From Megalonaias nervosa (lineage: Eukaryota > Mollusca > Bivalvia > Unionida > Unionidae), in contig JAECUM010003318.1 in the NCBI GenBank assembly GCA_016617855.1, positions 1 to 64,000 on the forward strand: DNA of 64,000 nt, read 5' to 3'. Made by a program: the position numbers and the translations under genes. This document shows, piece by piece, positions 35,373-47,783 of this stretch. Below the pieces are notes generated by a model, which had not been told where the DNA came from, searched no databases, and saw only the letters and a list, made by a program, of their open reading frames with translations. How positions within the stretch are numbered: the first letter of the stretch is position 1; each line of letters starts with the position of its first letter.

Positions 35373-35939
35373 TTCCAGATGGAAAATAACCTGACCCTCT
35401 GATCAGAATTCATCCTCCAATAGGATGAGCCAGAAGGTTCAGGAATACCAGCACACCCCTAGTCCAACCCATAGCTACCTTGCCCATTACCCTTTCCCAA
35501 TCTTTTCCTGGTCACAGGCATTACTGCTGCTTTAATTTATATCAAAGAGAAACTGACTTTGCTTCCTGTGTTAATGCCCTGATTTGAGCATTTTCTTTAT
35601 GTGCATCATTTTCACCGTGTGGAATTACTCTTGATTCAAGTTGAGCATTTGATCATTCTCTCTCTTTTTTGTTGTTTGCATTTTTTCTGGTTACAACTTG
35701 TATAACCATGCATTTAGGTTCTTACCCAGAGGCATGTGAACATGAGTATTATTGTTGAGAATTATTTTCTAACTCAGGTAGGTGTTTTGTAAAGTATCCT
35801 TATCATTGCCAAATTTGGTTTGCAGACACACTGTGATTCTGTTTATTGCTTTATTACAGTAACAAATCATCATAATTCACATTTCCTTTTTATGTCAGAA
35901 AAGCAGATTATTTTTTTTTTAAATCTTAACCAAACTCGC
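35373..35939. other. No gene seen
   Basis: The stretch 35400-35530 is more GC-rich than its surroundings (for example CAGCACACCCCTAGTCCAAC) and could be older transposon sequence, but no frame gives a recognisable protein. Confidence 0.4.
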
Positions 35940-36870
35940 TTTTGCTACTGTACAGAGATAGGGATAGGGTCTAGACCCCCTCTCCAGACTACTGTTTCAT
36001 TCCACTAGAGAGTGGCAATCAATGTACTGATGCCAGAGTAGGGAAGGTGATTGGATCAGCATCCCCCCCTTTTCTGTAACCCTTAAAAACCCTATGTGAT
36101 GTGGGACTTCCATCACAGGGAAATGATTGACCCTTTTCTTGCATGCAGCAATGGACTTTAGGACCTTGGACATATGGTGGAGTTGCAGGCAATGGACCTA
36201 CATCTTCCTCTTACAATGTTGGGTCAAAAAAGAGAGATATATCTTTTTCCCCCCAGAGAGTCACTCTCACCCAGTGTTTGAGTCTTTCCACTAGGGACTT
36301 CTGACCCTCAAAGACTACCTCTTACCATCAAGTCTCCCCTGCAACAGAGATACATTGGGTCATATAATCCTGTCTTCCAGGAGTGAGAGCAAGATGATGA
36401 TGCCTTTAAGACATCAATTAGCACAAGTTTGATGCAGAACAGACTAATGTGGCACTACCTCCTTTAGGTCCCCTGCCTCCTCCCATCAACCAGTCAAGGT
36501 GCAGAGGAGGAAGAGATCTGGTCTTTCAGCAAAGTGGTAAATGAGGCTTACCATCTTTTGCCCAGTGAGATGTGCTCCAAGCTTCTCAGGTTCTGGTGAC
36601 TCTAAAATTCATTCCAGCTTGGAGAAACTTTCTAGAGCTAATTCTTGACCAGATCTGTTGTTACTTCCTCACTCAGCTGCAATTAAGGAGTTTTCCCAAA
36701 GGTTTAGTAAGGGCCTAGATTTCATTAGGTAATGTAAGGGGTATGTCTGTACCCCTGTATTTACATTGACATCATGGGTCCCGACATCTAAGGTTCATAT
36801 CCCTTCCTGGCTCATTAAACCTCTCACTTTGGATGCCAAGGTGGGTACTGTAGTATCAGAAATTTTTGTG
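35940..36870 (+). pseudogene. DIRS-like retroelement gag-region fragment
   Basis: This segment is collinear with 44555-45510 of the larger DIRS-like element, in the same orientation. Shared landmarks are CCTCTCCAGACTACTGTTTC versus CATCTCCAGACTGCTGTTTC, the run CAGCATCCCCC, GGACCTTGGACA, and CATATCCCTTCCTGGC versus CATACCCCTTCCTGGC. In one frame it reads EEEEIWSFSKVVNEAYHLLP, matching EEEERWSFDKAVNEVYYLF of the other copy. Frameshifts and stops are numerous. Nothing from the RNase H or recombinase part is present, so this is a gag-only fragment. Confidence 0.75.
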
Positions 36871-37162
36871 GATGGCCAGTTTTCATTGTGTTGCCATAAA
36901 CCATCAATTTCAAGACTCGTAAAATATTAGCCATGTGTGCCATCTCCATTTTTTTCAATGTGATCTCCATTTTTTTTTAGTGTGGTTTGTTCCTAGATAT
37001 TAACAAAGCTACTAGTATTTGATAATGTAAATACTGTAATTTGGTAGTTAAATATTAGGTTGTACACATCTTTGTTTTATGTAACCTTTGAAGAAAGAAT
37101 TATAAAGCATTTTCTATTATTCCAGTGCACACACAGCAATAAAGTATCCGTTAGCTGTAATT
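36871..37162. other. No gene seen
   Basis: AT-rich sequence up to the SINE B insertion site. Confidence 0.45.
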
Positions 37163-37496
37163 TCCACCACTGCCGACCGCTCCGGTGGCCTGGTCTGCCA
37201 CGGATGCGGGAGGTCGCGGGTTCGAATCCCGGCCGAGTCGTGCCAAAGACTTTTAAAAATGGTACTAACAGCTGCCTTGCTTGGCACACAGCATTAAGAG
37301 GTTAGTGTTAGGACTGGTTGGCCTGGTGTCAGGATAATGTGACCAGGTGGAACATCATGCTACATGTCTCTGGCAAGATGCCCCAGTGCGAAACATCACT
37401 ATAAACTGTCACACTGCAGACATTGTAGCGATAAGTCTGAAAAATTGCTAAAGCTACGTTAAAAATCGAAATCACACACACACATCCACCACTGCC
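37163..37496 (+). mobile_element. SINE family B copy, best preserved
   Basis: The element is 37175-37484. It begins GACCGCTCCGGTGGCC and has a near-consensus B box in GCGGGTTCGAATCCCGGCC. The body landmarks are TGCCAAAGACTTTTAAAAAT, GCATTAAGAGGTTAGTGTTA and GGCCTGGTGTCAGGATAATG. It ends in AAATCACACACACACA. A perfect 12-bp duplication TCCACCACTGCC lies at 37163-37174 and 37485-37496. A few bases of the A-box region appear to be deleted (GGCCTGGTCTGCC) compared with other copies. Confidence 0.95.
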
Positions 37497-39834
37497 CGAA
37501 ATCAGTATGTGAATTAAGTAAGGATAGAGAGAAACGAGAAAAGGCACAAAGTATTCAAACACTAGGAAATTATAGGAAGAAAAAATACTAGAACTTTTGC
37601 TCGAAGCTTTATGTATATGCACTAATTACAACACAATATTAAAGCTGACACTGCACCAAGTTTAGGACAAAGCCTCTGTGTCAACATTATGTCAGTCAAA
37701 TCTCATGGTGCACACAAACGTTTGTCAGGTAAATAATACCTAAACTGCAGAATTAATAAATTAGAGCTTCTTAAAACCACTAATAATTAGGGCATGAGCT
37801 GCAATTATCTATTCTGCACAAATTTGTGTTACTAATGAGGTTACAAGGTTCACTGATACTGTACAGTGCACTGATCATCAATGAGTTAACATCTTCCTTT
37901 TCAGTGATGGCCTGCATAAGGTATTTAGCATGCCAGTTGTGGAAGTGTGGTTTTAATTATTCTTTGTACTGTTACATATATTTAATTTTGTATGGTTTGT
38001 TGACTTTTCTTCATGGTTGTATGATACATATATCTATATTGTGTGACTGACCTTGATCAATAATTGAGTTCAGGGGCTGCCAGACTAATGTCTCGTTATT
38101 TTGTAAACAACATATTTCATAGATAATATTTGGATAAGTAAGGTTTTAGATTATATTTTAAGATCATTATTACTTGGAGGTAAACATGTTTGCAGATGTT
38201 GAGTTCAAGGTCTAATTTTGTTTAGAATTTAAGAATGTTCTAGAAGCAAGTTGTTTACAAATTCTATGGAAAATTCCATTGTAAATGCCCTATTTCCTTC
38301 CATTGTAAATGACCTAGGTCCCAGGCATTTCGTTGTGTGATAAGTTGTGTGATAAGTCAGGTCACAGTCTGTATATGAGTTTGAAGTAAACATAATTATT
38401 TATTCCATATCTTAATGTAACAGTCTTAGTGAAATCAATTTTACGTTGTTCATTTGAGAGGATTTAATTTATTTATTTAAATTATTCATTGGAATTACAA
38501 AGTGCTCATTGATTTAGGACTAAGTTACTATTTTGGTATTATTGTGAATTCATTTAAGGACATTTTGGATTTTATCATTGTGATGCATCAAGACTGTTGG
38601 CACAATAGTACATTAAAGATCATGGTTACATCAGCACTTTCAAAATTGAAATTCATTCAGAACACCACAGCAATTCATTTGGAATACTCAATAATCTTGG
38701 ATTTGTGATAGTACTTTTAGGTCTGTTTGGGATTTAATTCACAATAAGTTCTTTTTATATTTTCACTTTATGTTCTAGGGGAATAAATTATTTATTGAAT
38801 TTTAGAAAACTTGTTGGTTTTCATTTTCTTTTTTGTTGTTACTTAGCTCAAGACCATAGAGTCATAACAGCACTCGTTATTTATCATCAGGTATAATGCA
38901 GGTGCAGTGCAGTGCAGACATATAATATGCTGTTCTGTTCATGATACTCTTATAGCATGGAAAATCAAGTCAACTGCCTTAGTGTCCTCAGCTTGATATA
39001 GCCAATAATGAGTTACAAGTGCCATTGAAGGCAGAAATAACCTCTACATATTGCATGTTCATGCATACCATTCTCTGTAATATTTGACCTTTCTCTTGTT
39101 TGAAGCTGTGAAAGACAGTCAAATAGTGTCCCACACATTATGTATGCCAGTTATTCACCTATTATAGTCAACTTTTATTGCATGAAGCTGAGAAAGACAG
39201 TCTGTTAAGGAAGTACTCTTTAATTTCAGTAAATGAAAACAGCTAAGAAATGCCTGTATTTAAGAAACCAGATCTTGTGTCCTGTAATGATAACTTCCTT
39301 GTTCATTTATCTCTTTCAAGTTAAGGGTAATGCCCCTGTGGCATTAAGCATAGATGTATGAAATTAGCATGATATTTTCTGAGGTTATAACCTTGATATT
39401 ACATTGAATGTGGCAGACATGACTGTTAAAGAAATAACACAACTATATGCAACAGATACAGCAATCTTGAAAACTCAGATGAAAAAGCACAATTCCTTGA
39501 CCTGGCCTAGATGTAATTGCTAAATGTATCACCCCATGTTGTGAAAACTAACATTGCTTTGCTCTTTGTACCCACATAGGTTCACCATATTTATAGACAA
39601 TGTTTTTAAGGTGATATTTTATTTATGAGAATAAGCCAGAGGAAAAAAGGCCTCCATAATCCAAAGGGGCTTAAAAAACATGCAGACAGCATCAGTGTCA
39701 AATCGATTAATAACCACAAGATTTTTTGTCAGTCTCCAAAATGGATACAACTGTGTATACTCATTAACATAGTATTATCTAAACCAATTCTTTCCTTTGA
39801 AATTCTTATCACCTTTTGGTTCTACTGATCGAAG
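37497..39834. other. No gene seen
   Basis: AT-rich sequence with small local duplications (TTCCATTGTAAATG near 38272 and 38298; GTGTGATAAGT near 38335). The ORFs at 37826, 38502 and 39625 look like chance. Confidence 0.45.
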
Positions 39835-40005
39835 GCAAGAAGAACTTTTGTGATGGTTCATTGTTTGTTTGTCTGTTAGCACAAGTTTGTTATTGCTGTT
39901 CCTCCTAAACAGTTTGGAGGCTAAACATTTATCTTAGGGTCTTGTTGGTGCTAAACTAAAAGGGTGCTACTTGGGTATTGAATATAGCTGCTATAGTGGC
40001 CAGCT
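39835..40005 (+). repeat. Dispersed intron-type repeat, copy 2
   Basis: Diverged direct copy of 30600-30830. The landmarks are GCACAAGTTTGTTATTGCTG, TCCTCCTAAACAGTTTGG, CTTGTTGGTGCTAAAC and ATAGCTGCTATAGTGGCC. Confidence 0.7.
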
Positions 40006-40228
40006 TAAAAGTCTTGTTATTGTTCCTCTTCCTGAATGTCAAGTTATATTAATGTGTACATACAAGAGTTTTACCCAAAGCAGATTTGCATGCAATACAA
40101 AAGGATCACAAAGAAATAAAATGTACAAAAGTATTACTGTACACTATACACACTTGTATATGTTTCCATGTATGATTATATCAAAACATCATATTGTGAG
40201 GGTAGTGCAAATCAAATCAACTTTATTG

Positions 40229-40232
<4 letters not shown>

Positions 40233-40297
<65 letters not shown>
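40233..40297. repeat. (TA)n microsatellite
   Basis: About 32 uninterrupted TA units. Confidence 0.98.
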
Positions 40298-40299
<2 letters not shown>

Positions 40300-41152
40300 A
40301 AAAATTACTAGGTGTTCCTAAGAGTCTCTTAGTGCTTTGTCCAAAAATAATATTTCAGCAGCTGGGCACAGTGATATCATGGTCAATTTTTAGCACCAGA
40401 TTGATTTCAGTACAAATGCCATAGTGAAATGTACTATTTTAATAGATCTGTTTCTTATGGGCTAACATAGGTGTTCCATATTTTGAAGCTCTTCAGTTGG
40501 CAGCCCTTGTTCCAACAGTAATAAGCAATGTTCTTCATGACATAGTCCATGGGTTGTGACTTTTTAAGCTGGTGTTGGCTTAATTCCCCATTCCTTCTTT
40601 TTAAAATCTGTGTTGGTCTCACAAAGTCAATACAGGAAGTCTTACATTTCAACTGCATTTGTTATTGAATAACATTATAATAAAATCTTTGTTCACTGTC
40701 CTGTTGTTGTGGTCTTGGGTACGTAAGAGAGCCCTTTCCTCCCCCATCCCATCCCCTGCCACTTGCCTCTGGTGAAGTTTTTCTCTTGGTTGTATTTTTA
40801 ATGGCTCTGAGACTTGCATGTTGTTATATCAGGTAGCAGTATGTGGGCTAATATTTCACCATTGTGAAATAATGTTAGCTATGGATATCATACCTATATG
40901 TGGGTTCACTGAGCGGTCAATTAGATCCAGAAAGGTCATGTTCTCATGTTCCTTCCAATAGAGAGCCACTGGCTATTTGATTAATATAGGCCTCATATAG
41001 TCTATTTCTTACCAGTGGGACAGAGAAATCTACCTGTTTTGCTAACCTTACTTTTCCCATCTCAGTCTGGTTATCTCACTCCAGTCATCTCAGTCATGGT
41101 GTCCACGTGCTAGGAACTGCTTTTAAAAAGAAAAAACCCATATTGTCTTCTG
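40298..41152. other. No gene seen
   Basis: AT-rich sequence with a C-rich patch at 40738-40760 (CCTCCCCCATCCCATCCCCTG). No coding signal. Confidence 0.45.
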
Positions 41153-41232
41153 CTATGCCTGACAGAATTGATATAAAATACAACAACAGATACTATGCCT
41201 GACAGAATTGATATAAAATACAACAACAGATA
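41153..41232. repeat. 40-bp perfect tandem duplication
   Basis: Two identical adjacent copies of TATGCCTGACAGAATTGATA plus TAAAATACAACAACAGATAC. Confidence 0.95.
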
Positions 41233-41271
41233 CATAACAAAAAGAAATTCACTCATAAAGCAACTGCATGC

Positions 41272-41310
41272 ATGCACGCACACACACACACATACACACT
41301 CGCACACACA
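41272..41310. repeat. Imperfect (CA)n microsatellite
   Basis: CA units interrupted by TG, TA and CG steps. It lies inside ORFs on both strands that are not supported otherwise. Confidence 0.9.
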
Positions 41311-42249
41311 AACCAAGCTATCTGAGCTCCAGACACAGGCAATACACATCACTGGCCACACAAATCCAAACTCTCTTAAGAGCTCCTGCAAAGCCAGCAA
41401 AAACCAGAAGTATGTTATGCCAAGCTGGTTTTTTCTAACTTTGTCAAACATCCACAGTCTGTCCCAGTTGAATTAAACATCATAATGCTGTTGTAAATGA
41501 AAACTCCTGCACTTACCAACCACAGTGCTTCATTCATCAGCCCTCCTGCTATTTCACAAAACGATTTCCATGTAGTGTATCAGTGCACTAGTGGTAGCAG
41601 CACTTGCCATATTTCCAGGACAGAAAATATAAATTTCCAAGAAAGTCTTGAATCAGAAATTTCCTCAGTCACTACACACTTTGTCAGAACTATACCCAGT
41701 AGGCATATTGTACTGCACAGTATCATACCATTGTCTACCATAGAACGTTTTCCAAATTAGAACTGATGAAAGTTAAAACTTGACATACAAAAAGATACTA
41801 ATTTTTTATTGTTAATTTCATATGACATCTATCGATTAAATGTGATAATATAGTAATAATATCCAAGTTTTATGTTTCTAGTTTCTCATGTGTAGAACTT
41901 CGTTGTGTGCTTTAGGGTCGACAGGTTGCACTCATTAACATATTCGTCTTAATAAGCAGTACAGTATTTGAAAACGCAATAGCACATTGCTCGAGACATT
42001 CATTACTTCCAAAACATAAGAATTATAACTTTTTGGTTAATTTGTTTTTCCTTTTCTAAGAGCAGCATATATAGCTAGATTCTACTTAGATAATTATTTA
42101 GATTTTCATAAAAGAGTACAAAACCTGATGACCTTTTCATAGAGTGAGAAACAATAATAATACCTGATGAGTACTGTGTTTTGAATCTGCTAATTAAATT
42201 GTAAAAGTGCAGGGTTATTTTAATTTAGTTTTAAAAATATTGGGTGAGA
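41311..42249. other. No gene seen
   Basis: AT-rich sequence. The plus-strand ORF at 41497-41760 has no recognisable domain or splice context. Confidence 0.4.
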
Positions 42250-42410
42250 TCAATAATATATGTCAGTGTTTGTACCAAGACAAGGAAATCCCAGTCAAGA
42301 GGCTATATTATTTGTCTCCCCATGAAGCTATGCCTCATGGGGAGACAAATTATATAGCCCCTTGACTGAGATTTCCTTGTATCAGATCAAACATCAACAT
42401 AGATTCTATT
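42250..42410. mobile_element. Foldback hairpin (MITE-like)
   Basis: Long inverted repeat with a strong inner stem of about 60 bases per arm (GACAAGGAAATCCCAGTCAA ... TTATTTGTCTCCCCATGA against TCATGGGGAGACAAATTATA ... TTGACTGAGATTTCCTTGT) and a loop of fewer than 10 bases at about 42329-42334. The outer arms continue more weakly to about 42250 and 42410. No coding capacity. Confidence 0.85.
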
Positions 42411-43173
42411 ATTCAAACAATATCAGTAATTTGATTGATATTCTGTAAAAGAATTTATTTTAATTCCCTCTCTTTGATGCTGATTGATTAAACTGGAAAG
42501 GTTTTGTTCTTAGTATTGTAATTTCCACTTTTCTGGAATTTTGAGTTAACAGTGTCCTTTAACAAGTCTGGAATCAGTCATATTTTCAAACCGACATTTA
42601 CGTCTTTTTTACAATGACTGCCAGTATGGCATGACTTATTTGCAGTACATTATTCGTGTTTTCATGCCAGTTGTTATTCTGATTTTCTTACAGTATATTG
42701 GCTTCATAGATTTTGAAAAACATCCCTTTTTTGAAACTGCATAATGAGTACTTCTGTGACTTTTTAATACATTGTCATCTGGTGTTTCTGATCGCATATT
42801 ATTCATTACTCCTGTAGTTTTTGTTGGATTTTTTTTCTTCTGTCTGTAATTTTAGATCTGTTGAGATGAGATAAAAAAAATTTGTGCAGCTAAATGATAC
42901 AGTATTCCTTTATTATTATGCTGTTCATAGAGTATACCACTTTGTAATGAAGACATGATGCATGTAATTTTACAGCCATTGAATGAAATGGATCCATGAT
43001 TGTATCTACCTTGCATTGAGAACTCAGTTATAATGAAGGGTCTTATAGAGAAGGAGTCCTGTATACTTACTGAAAGATGTCATGTACACATTGGAGGTCC
43101 TTTTTTCAGGGGAGAGGTTACAGATCAATATTAGGTTTGTCGCATTTGCCCTTCTGCTTTCTAACTTCAAATT
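42411..43173. other. No gene seen
   Basis: AT-rich sequence with no supported feature. Confidence 0.45.
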
Positions 43174-43374
43174 TGGAGCCATTGTGGCTTATTTGTTAGC
43201 ATGCCCGACTGATGACCAGATTAGGGTTCAAGCCAGAATCCTACAATCATATCAGCCTGGGTCAGTTACCTTGTTGTGCCCTTGGGCAAGGGACTTAACT
43301 CCAATTGTCTCAGCATTAAATAACTTGTTTTGTTGTTCTGTAAAAACACCCAAACCACATCAAACCAATCCAAG
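43174..43374 (+). mobile_element. SINE family C copy
   Basis: tRNA-like head AGCCATTGTGGCTTATTTGT and B-box-like GGGTTCAAGCCAGAATCC. Then the family landmark GTGCCCTTGGGCAAGGGAC and the tail GTAAAAACACCCAAACCAC. The plus-strand ORF at 43082-43393 spans it by chance. Confidence 0.75.
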
Positions 43375-44054
43375 TTACGAGCTAAATGGGTGAAGCTTGG
43401 TATTTTTATTTATTGTCAGTAGAAGATGTGTTACATTGTATGTTTAGGGTTTATTCTCAGAGTCTGTGTCACACAGGTCAATACTTTATGAAAGGCACTC
43501 TGGGTCTACTGCCTGATGTGTCCTTATGAAAGTTACCCTGAAAGGGCTCTTAATTTATAAAGATATCATTTTGTGTCATGAGGTTTCTGGCTCTTTGCTT
43601 TTTAACTAAAATTGTACAGAAATTTAAAAAATATACTGGTTTTTTAAAATAAATTCCCCCCAAATCTATTAATTAATTAAGGCTAAAAGATGTAATTTGG
43701 AGTCATGAAGTAGTACCTTTCTTCAAAGGCCTGTGATGTCATCACAGTTCATGATAGACCCTAGCAGGTGGTATCAGAGAAAGGAGCAAAATGTAGCTTT
43801 ACAGTGATGCCAAGTAATATAGACATTTTATGAACATTACAAAATGCATCTGCAAAAAACAGTTTTGAGACCAGATTTATTTTAGTAAAAAGTTAGCCAA
43901 TTCCAGAACTGGAGTTTTTGTTTGGATTTGGACTTCCTCATCGGACTCACTCTCATTTGGTCATGGTCAGATGAATCTTTACCATTTTTTTTACATATAA
44001 TTGCATAGAAGTTTTTGAATAAATTTTCTTTTCAGTAATCTTTTGTAACAGGGT
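43375..44054. other. No gene seen
   Basis: AT-rich sequence. A palindrome CTGTGATGTCATCACAG at about 43732-43748 is the only structure noted. Confidence 0.4.
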
Positions 44055-47000
44055 CTAAACAGATGTGGCCACATGAAAACCATTGGAACACACCCACCAC
44101 TTGCCTATCTTGTCCATGCTGCAAGAGGACAGATGGTTGTCCCTTTTGCATCCTGATGAGGTCTGGGATCTTGCCAAGCATAGACATACCTGTAATGGAG
44201 AAAGGAAGTTCTTTCCTTGTCTTCCTTCGAATTTTGAGGAATTTCCAAATCCAAGTCCCTCGAGTCTCAGAGATGGATTACCCATGTCTCTTCTGGGACT
44301 CTTAAGGTTAGTGGGCTCCATTGCAGTGGAGGTTATAAATGGGTTGGAGATGGAGCATCACCCTTTTTGTCCAAGGCTTATTGTTGGCAATGGGATTGAG
44401 CCACCTGGTAAGAGGAGCACTTAGATGTAGGCTTATGAGACCTAGGGAAGGGTCCTCCAACAGATCTGAGTCACTTGATTGGTCTTCGACTTTTTACCTA
44501 TTACTGCACTCTGTGTACCGGTCACCAGTCTATGTGTACTGGTCACTGATCGTTGGAGATAAGGATCAGGTTGAGACCCCCATCTCCAGACTGCTGTTTC
44601 ATCCGGAGTGGGTGGGATGATTGCTTATAAATGCCAGATTAGGGAAGGGGATCAGTTCAGCATCCCCCTTGCAATAATATCGCTAACTCTTTATGGGATG
44701 TGGGGCATTCCTCTGCAGGAAAGTGATTCCTTGCATGCAGCCATGGGCTTAAGGACCTTGGACACGTGGGGTCAATGGGCCATGGACCTACTTCTTCTTA
44801 TTATGAAGATGGGTCATAAAATGGAAGTGAGATAGACCTTCTTCCTCCCGATTCCCTATGATTATCAGGAGTAGTTTTTCACCCACTGGCTGGATCCATT
44901 GCTAAGGACAGTTCTTTAGCTGCTTGTAAGGATTTATGGGTTCAGGTTCCTCTTACCTAGAAGCCTCTTCCACGACAGGGAGACATTGGGTCACATAATC
45001 CTGCCTTCCAGGAGAGAATGCAGAATGAAGATGTCCTTTCTATTCTCGACGATTCACATGAGTTTGATATAGAACATCCTGAGATGGTACACCCCCCCTT
45101 CCTTTGGGTCCCTGCCTGCTCTCACCCATCAGTCAAGGCAGCAGAGGAGGAAGAGAGGTGGTCTTTTGACAAAGCAGTAAATGAGGTTTACTATCTGTTC
45201 CAAACCATCAGGTTCTGGTGAATTTTAAATTCTGTTCTAGTTTGGACAAACTTTTTTTGGGCAGACTCAGGACCAGATCTCTTGTGGCTCCCTCAGACAA
45301 TTACAATTAAGGAGCTTTCCCAAAGTTTTAGCAAAGGGCCAACCAAGACTTTGCTAGACAATGTAAGAGGTGATCTGTACCCTCTTCTATGTTGTAACCT
45401 TTGGTTGCTGCATTAAGCTAAAAGGCTCATACCCCTTCCTGGCCAACTAAACTGCCTACTTTAAATCCTGATACCGCTCTTGTGGGTATTTCAACAGTTA
45501 CCTGAACCTGCCATTCAGTGAAGACACTGGAATCCTTAGAAAAGAAGGTTAGGTAACCATAGCCTTGCATGCTGACCTCTTTTGCTGCAGTCCCAGTTTT
45601 TGCCTGATGACAGAAAACTCTCTGTCACCAGTTGCCCTTCATTATTTGTTGGAAGCCCTTCTAGGCATGCATTGTCCTTGTTCATGATCTTGTCAGCAGA
45701 GCTTCTCCACCTCTGCAGGGATGTTGATCCAGATACTTTCAAGGTTGCATTAGAGCACAGTAAGAACCTTCTGAGAGTTACACCTCCGTAGGTGGAGACC
45801 AGGCTGAGTTGTTTATGCAACCTAGAAAAATTGGAGCTCACTCTATATCAAGAGTTTGTTTATGAGGGAATAAATATCTTCTCAAACAGAGGATTAGTCT
45901 GTGTTCGTTGGTTTTGGCAGGAGTCCCCATGCATGCCTCTGAACCACACTCTTATCTGTTCATAGATGTGTCAGAGCCAGGTTAGGGTGCACATCTTAAG
46001 ATGGAAGGACTGATTCTTCAGGGTTTGTTGTCCTGGGAAGAATCTATCCTTCAAATGAACAATTTGGAAATGAAGGCAGTGTTCTTAGCCCTTCACTTGT
46101 GAGTGAGCAAAATAAGAGGTCACTATGTGATGGTCTCCTCTGACAAGACATCTGTGGTAGCATACCTCAAGAGACAAGGAGACACATGCATCTTCTCTGT
46201 GCATACAGGTTTGGAACCTCCTTTGGTGGGCAACTTCAGAAGAAATTACCCTTTGAGTTCGTCATATTCCTGTCAAAAGGGATATTTTTGGGGGCAGTCT
46301 TTCAAGGAAAGGGTCAATAGCCCTCATGGAATGGTCTCTCCATCAATCAATAACAGACTCCCTGTTCCAACTTTGGGGACTCCATCGACAGACTTACTTG
46401 TTGGCCACAAAGCTAAAGAACAAGCTCCCCAGTCTTGTACCAGAGGGTCTGGGCAGTGGACACTTTCAGCCTGGAGTAGGATCATTTATTTGCTTATGCC
46501 TTTCCACCATTCAGGATGATTCCACGGGTACTTCACAAAGAAAGGAACACTGCTCAGCTCATTTTGATAGCTTCTTTTTGGCCCCATTGATTGTAGTTCA
46601 ACAATCTTCATGATCTGCTTATGGGCCATCCCAGAATATTACTTGAAAGACCTCCTGTTGGAGCATGGAGGCACTTTCCTACTCAACAGCCCACAGATTC
46701 TCAACCTTCATGCCTGGTTTATCTCAGATGAATTTTCTGCAAAGAGAAGTTTTTGAACAAGGTTGCCAAATGCATCATTTAGTCCAAGAAATGATCTTTG
46801 TATCAGGTGTATGATGCCAAACAGAGAATCTTTTGTGATTGTTGCAGTAGAAATCAGGTCAATTCTAGCTGTTCCTCTTTTAGTGCAGTGGCTGATTTTC
46901 TTGTTTCTTTTTGAAGAGAAACAAATGCTTGGTTTCTACTTATAAGGACTATAGGGTAGCCCTTTGCAAACACACTCAAGTTTTGAAAAGACCTGGCCAG

Positions 47001-47660
47001 TAGAATGAACTCAAACTTAGCAGACATGATCAGGTAATTTGGGGTGCCAAGATCTTGCCTAAATTGAATCTTTTGGATATCTTGTGGTCTCTTAACTGAA
47101 CTCCACACTGAACCTTTGGGTGATGCTTTCTTTGAGCCCTTCAGGGCTGTTTTCTTACTGTTCTTAGCATCCAAGAAACGAAGGGGCAAGCTTCATGCCT
47201 TCTCTGCAGAGCAGTGCTGTATCAGGTTCACTGGAAATTATGAGTTGGGTTTTTCTCTTTTGCCAATCAGTTGTTTTAGTAAATAACCAGCTTCCATCAG
47301 TCACTACAGTTGTGATGATCAAGATAGACTTTTTTGTCCAGTTAGTTCTTTTCATTTTTATTTGGCAGACTCTTAAGAGAGAAGGAAGGGTCGGAAGTGT
47401 CTTTTCATTCCCATTTAATGGTTCAACTGATATTTTAGCTTCAACCATTATGAGATGGGTCAGAACAACTCTCAAGAGCTTATCAGTCCCTAGAGATCTT
47501 TCATTCATGAAAATGAATGCTCATGAGGTTCAAGCCATTGGTACCTCATGGGCCTGTCTAACTCATGCATCTCTGGAGGATGTGTTGAAAGTATTGTTTA
47601 TCTCAGTATACTTTTTCTTTGTTTTACTTTGGTTCGTTAGCTCATGAAAGAGAAGGCATA
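44055..47660 (+). pseudogene. Decayed DIRS-like tyrosine-recombinase retrotransposon, RT deleted
   Basis: GC content rises and coding-like sequence runs through several frames. 44080-45800 looks gag-like: a Cys-rich CLSCPCCKRTDGCPFC start, later EEEERWSFDKAVNEVYYLF near 45150, and SQFLPDDRKLSVTSC near 45600. There is no RT core. The gag part runs almost directly into an RNase H: FIDVSEP near 45965, GAHLKMEGLI, NNLEMKAVFLAL near 46065, and MVSSDKTSVVAYLKRQG near 46130. These supply the D, E and D positions. WGLHRQTYLLATKLKNKLP at about 46370 is typical of the segment after RNase H in DIRS elements. A YR-like domain follows, with ASKKRRGKLHAFSAEQC at 47170 and MNAHEVQAIGTSWACLTHAS at 47510. The usual H-x-x-R there reads H-E-V-Q, so a catalytic Arg appears to be lost. 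Many stops and frameshifts are present and no terminal repeats were identified. DIRS-like is inferred from domain order and motif style. Confidence 0.72.
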
Positions 47661-47783
47661 TTTTCCTAGGGTCCATTTGTCATAGCTCAAAAGGGGGCCC
47701 ATGCAGATACCTTTCAGAAGTTTTCGTCTCTTCATTGAGGTGAGTTTTCCTTGTATTGGGTTTTCTTTCACCAATTGCGTGAT

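Noticed and set aside
41110..41476. ORFs on both strands across the CA repeat
   Set aside because: His-Thr and Cys-Val runs come from the (CA)n microsatellite, and the flanking residues match nothing I recognise.
44055..47700. Host gene in the GC-richer block with many overlapping ORFs
   Set aside because: The RNase H and recombinase motifs in DIRS-like order, with stops and frame changes, fit a dead retroelement better.
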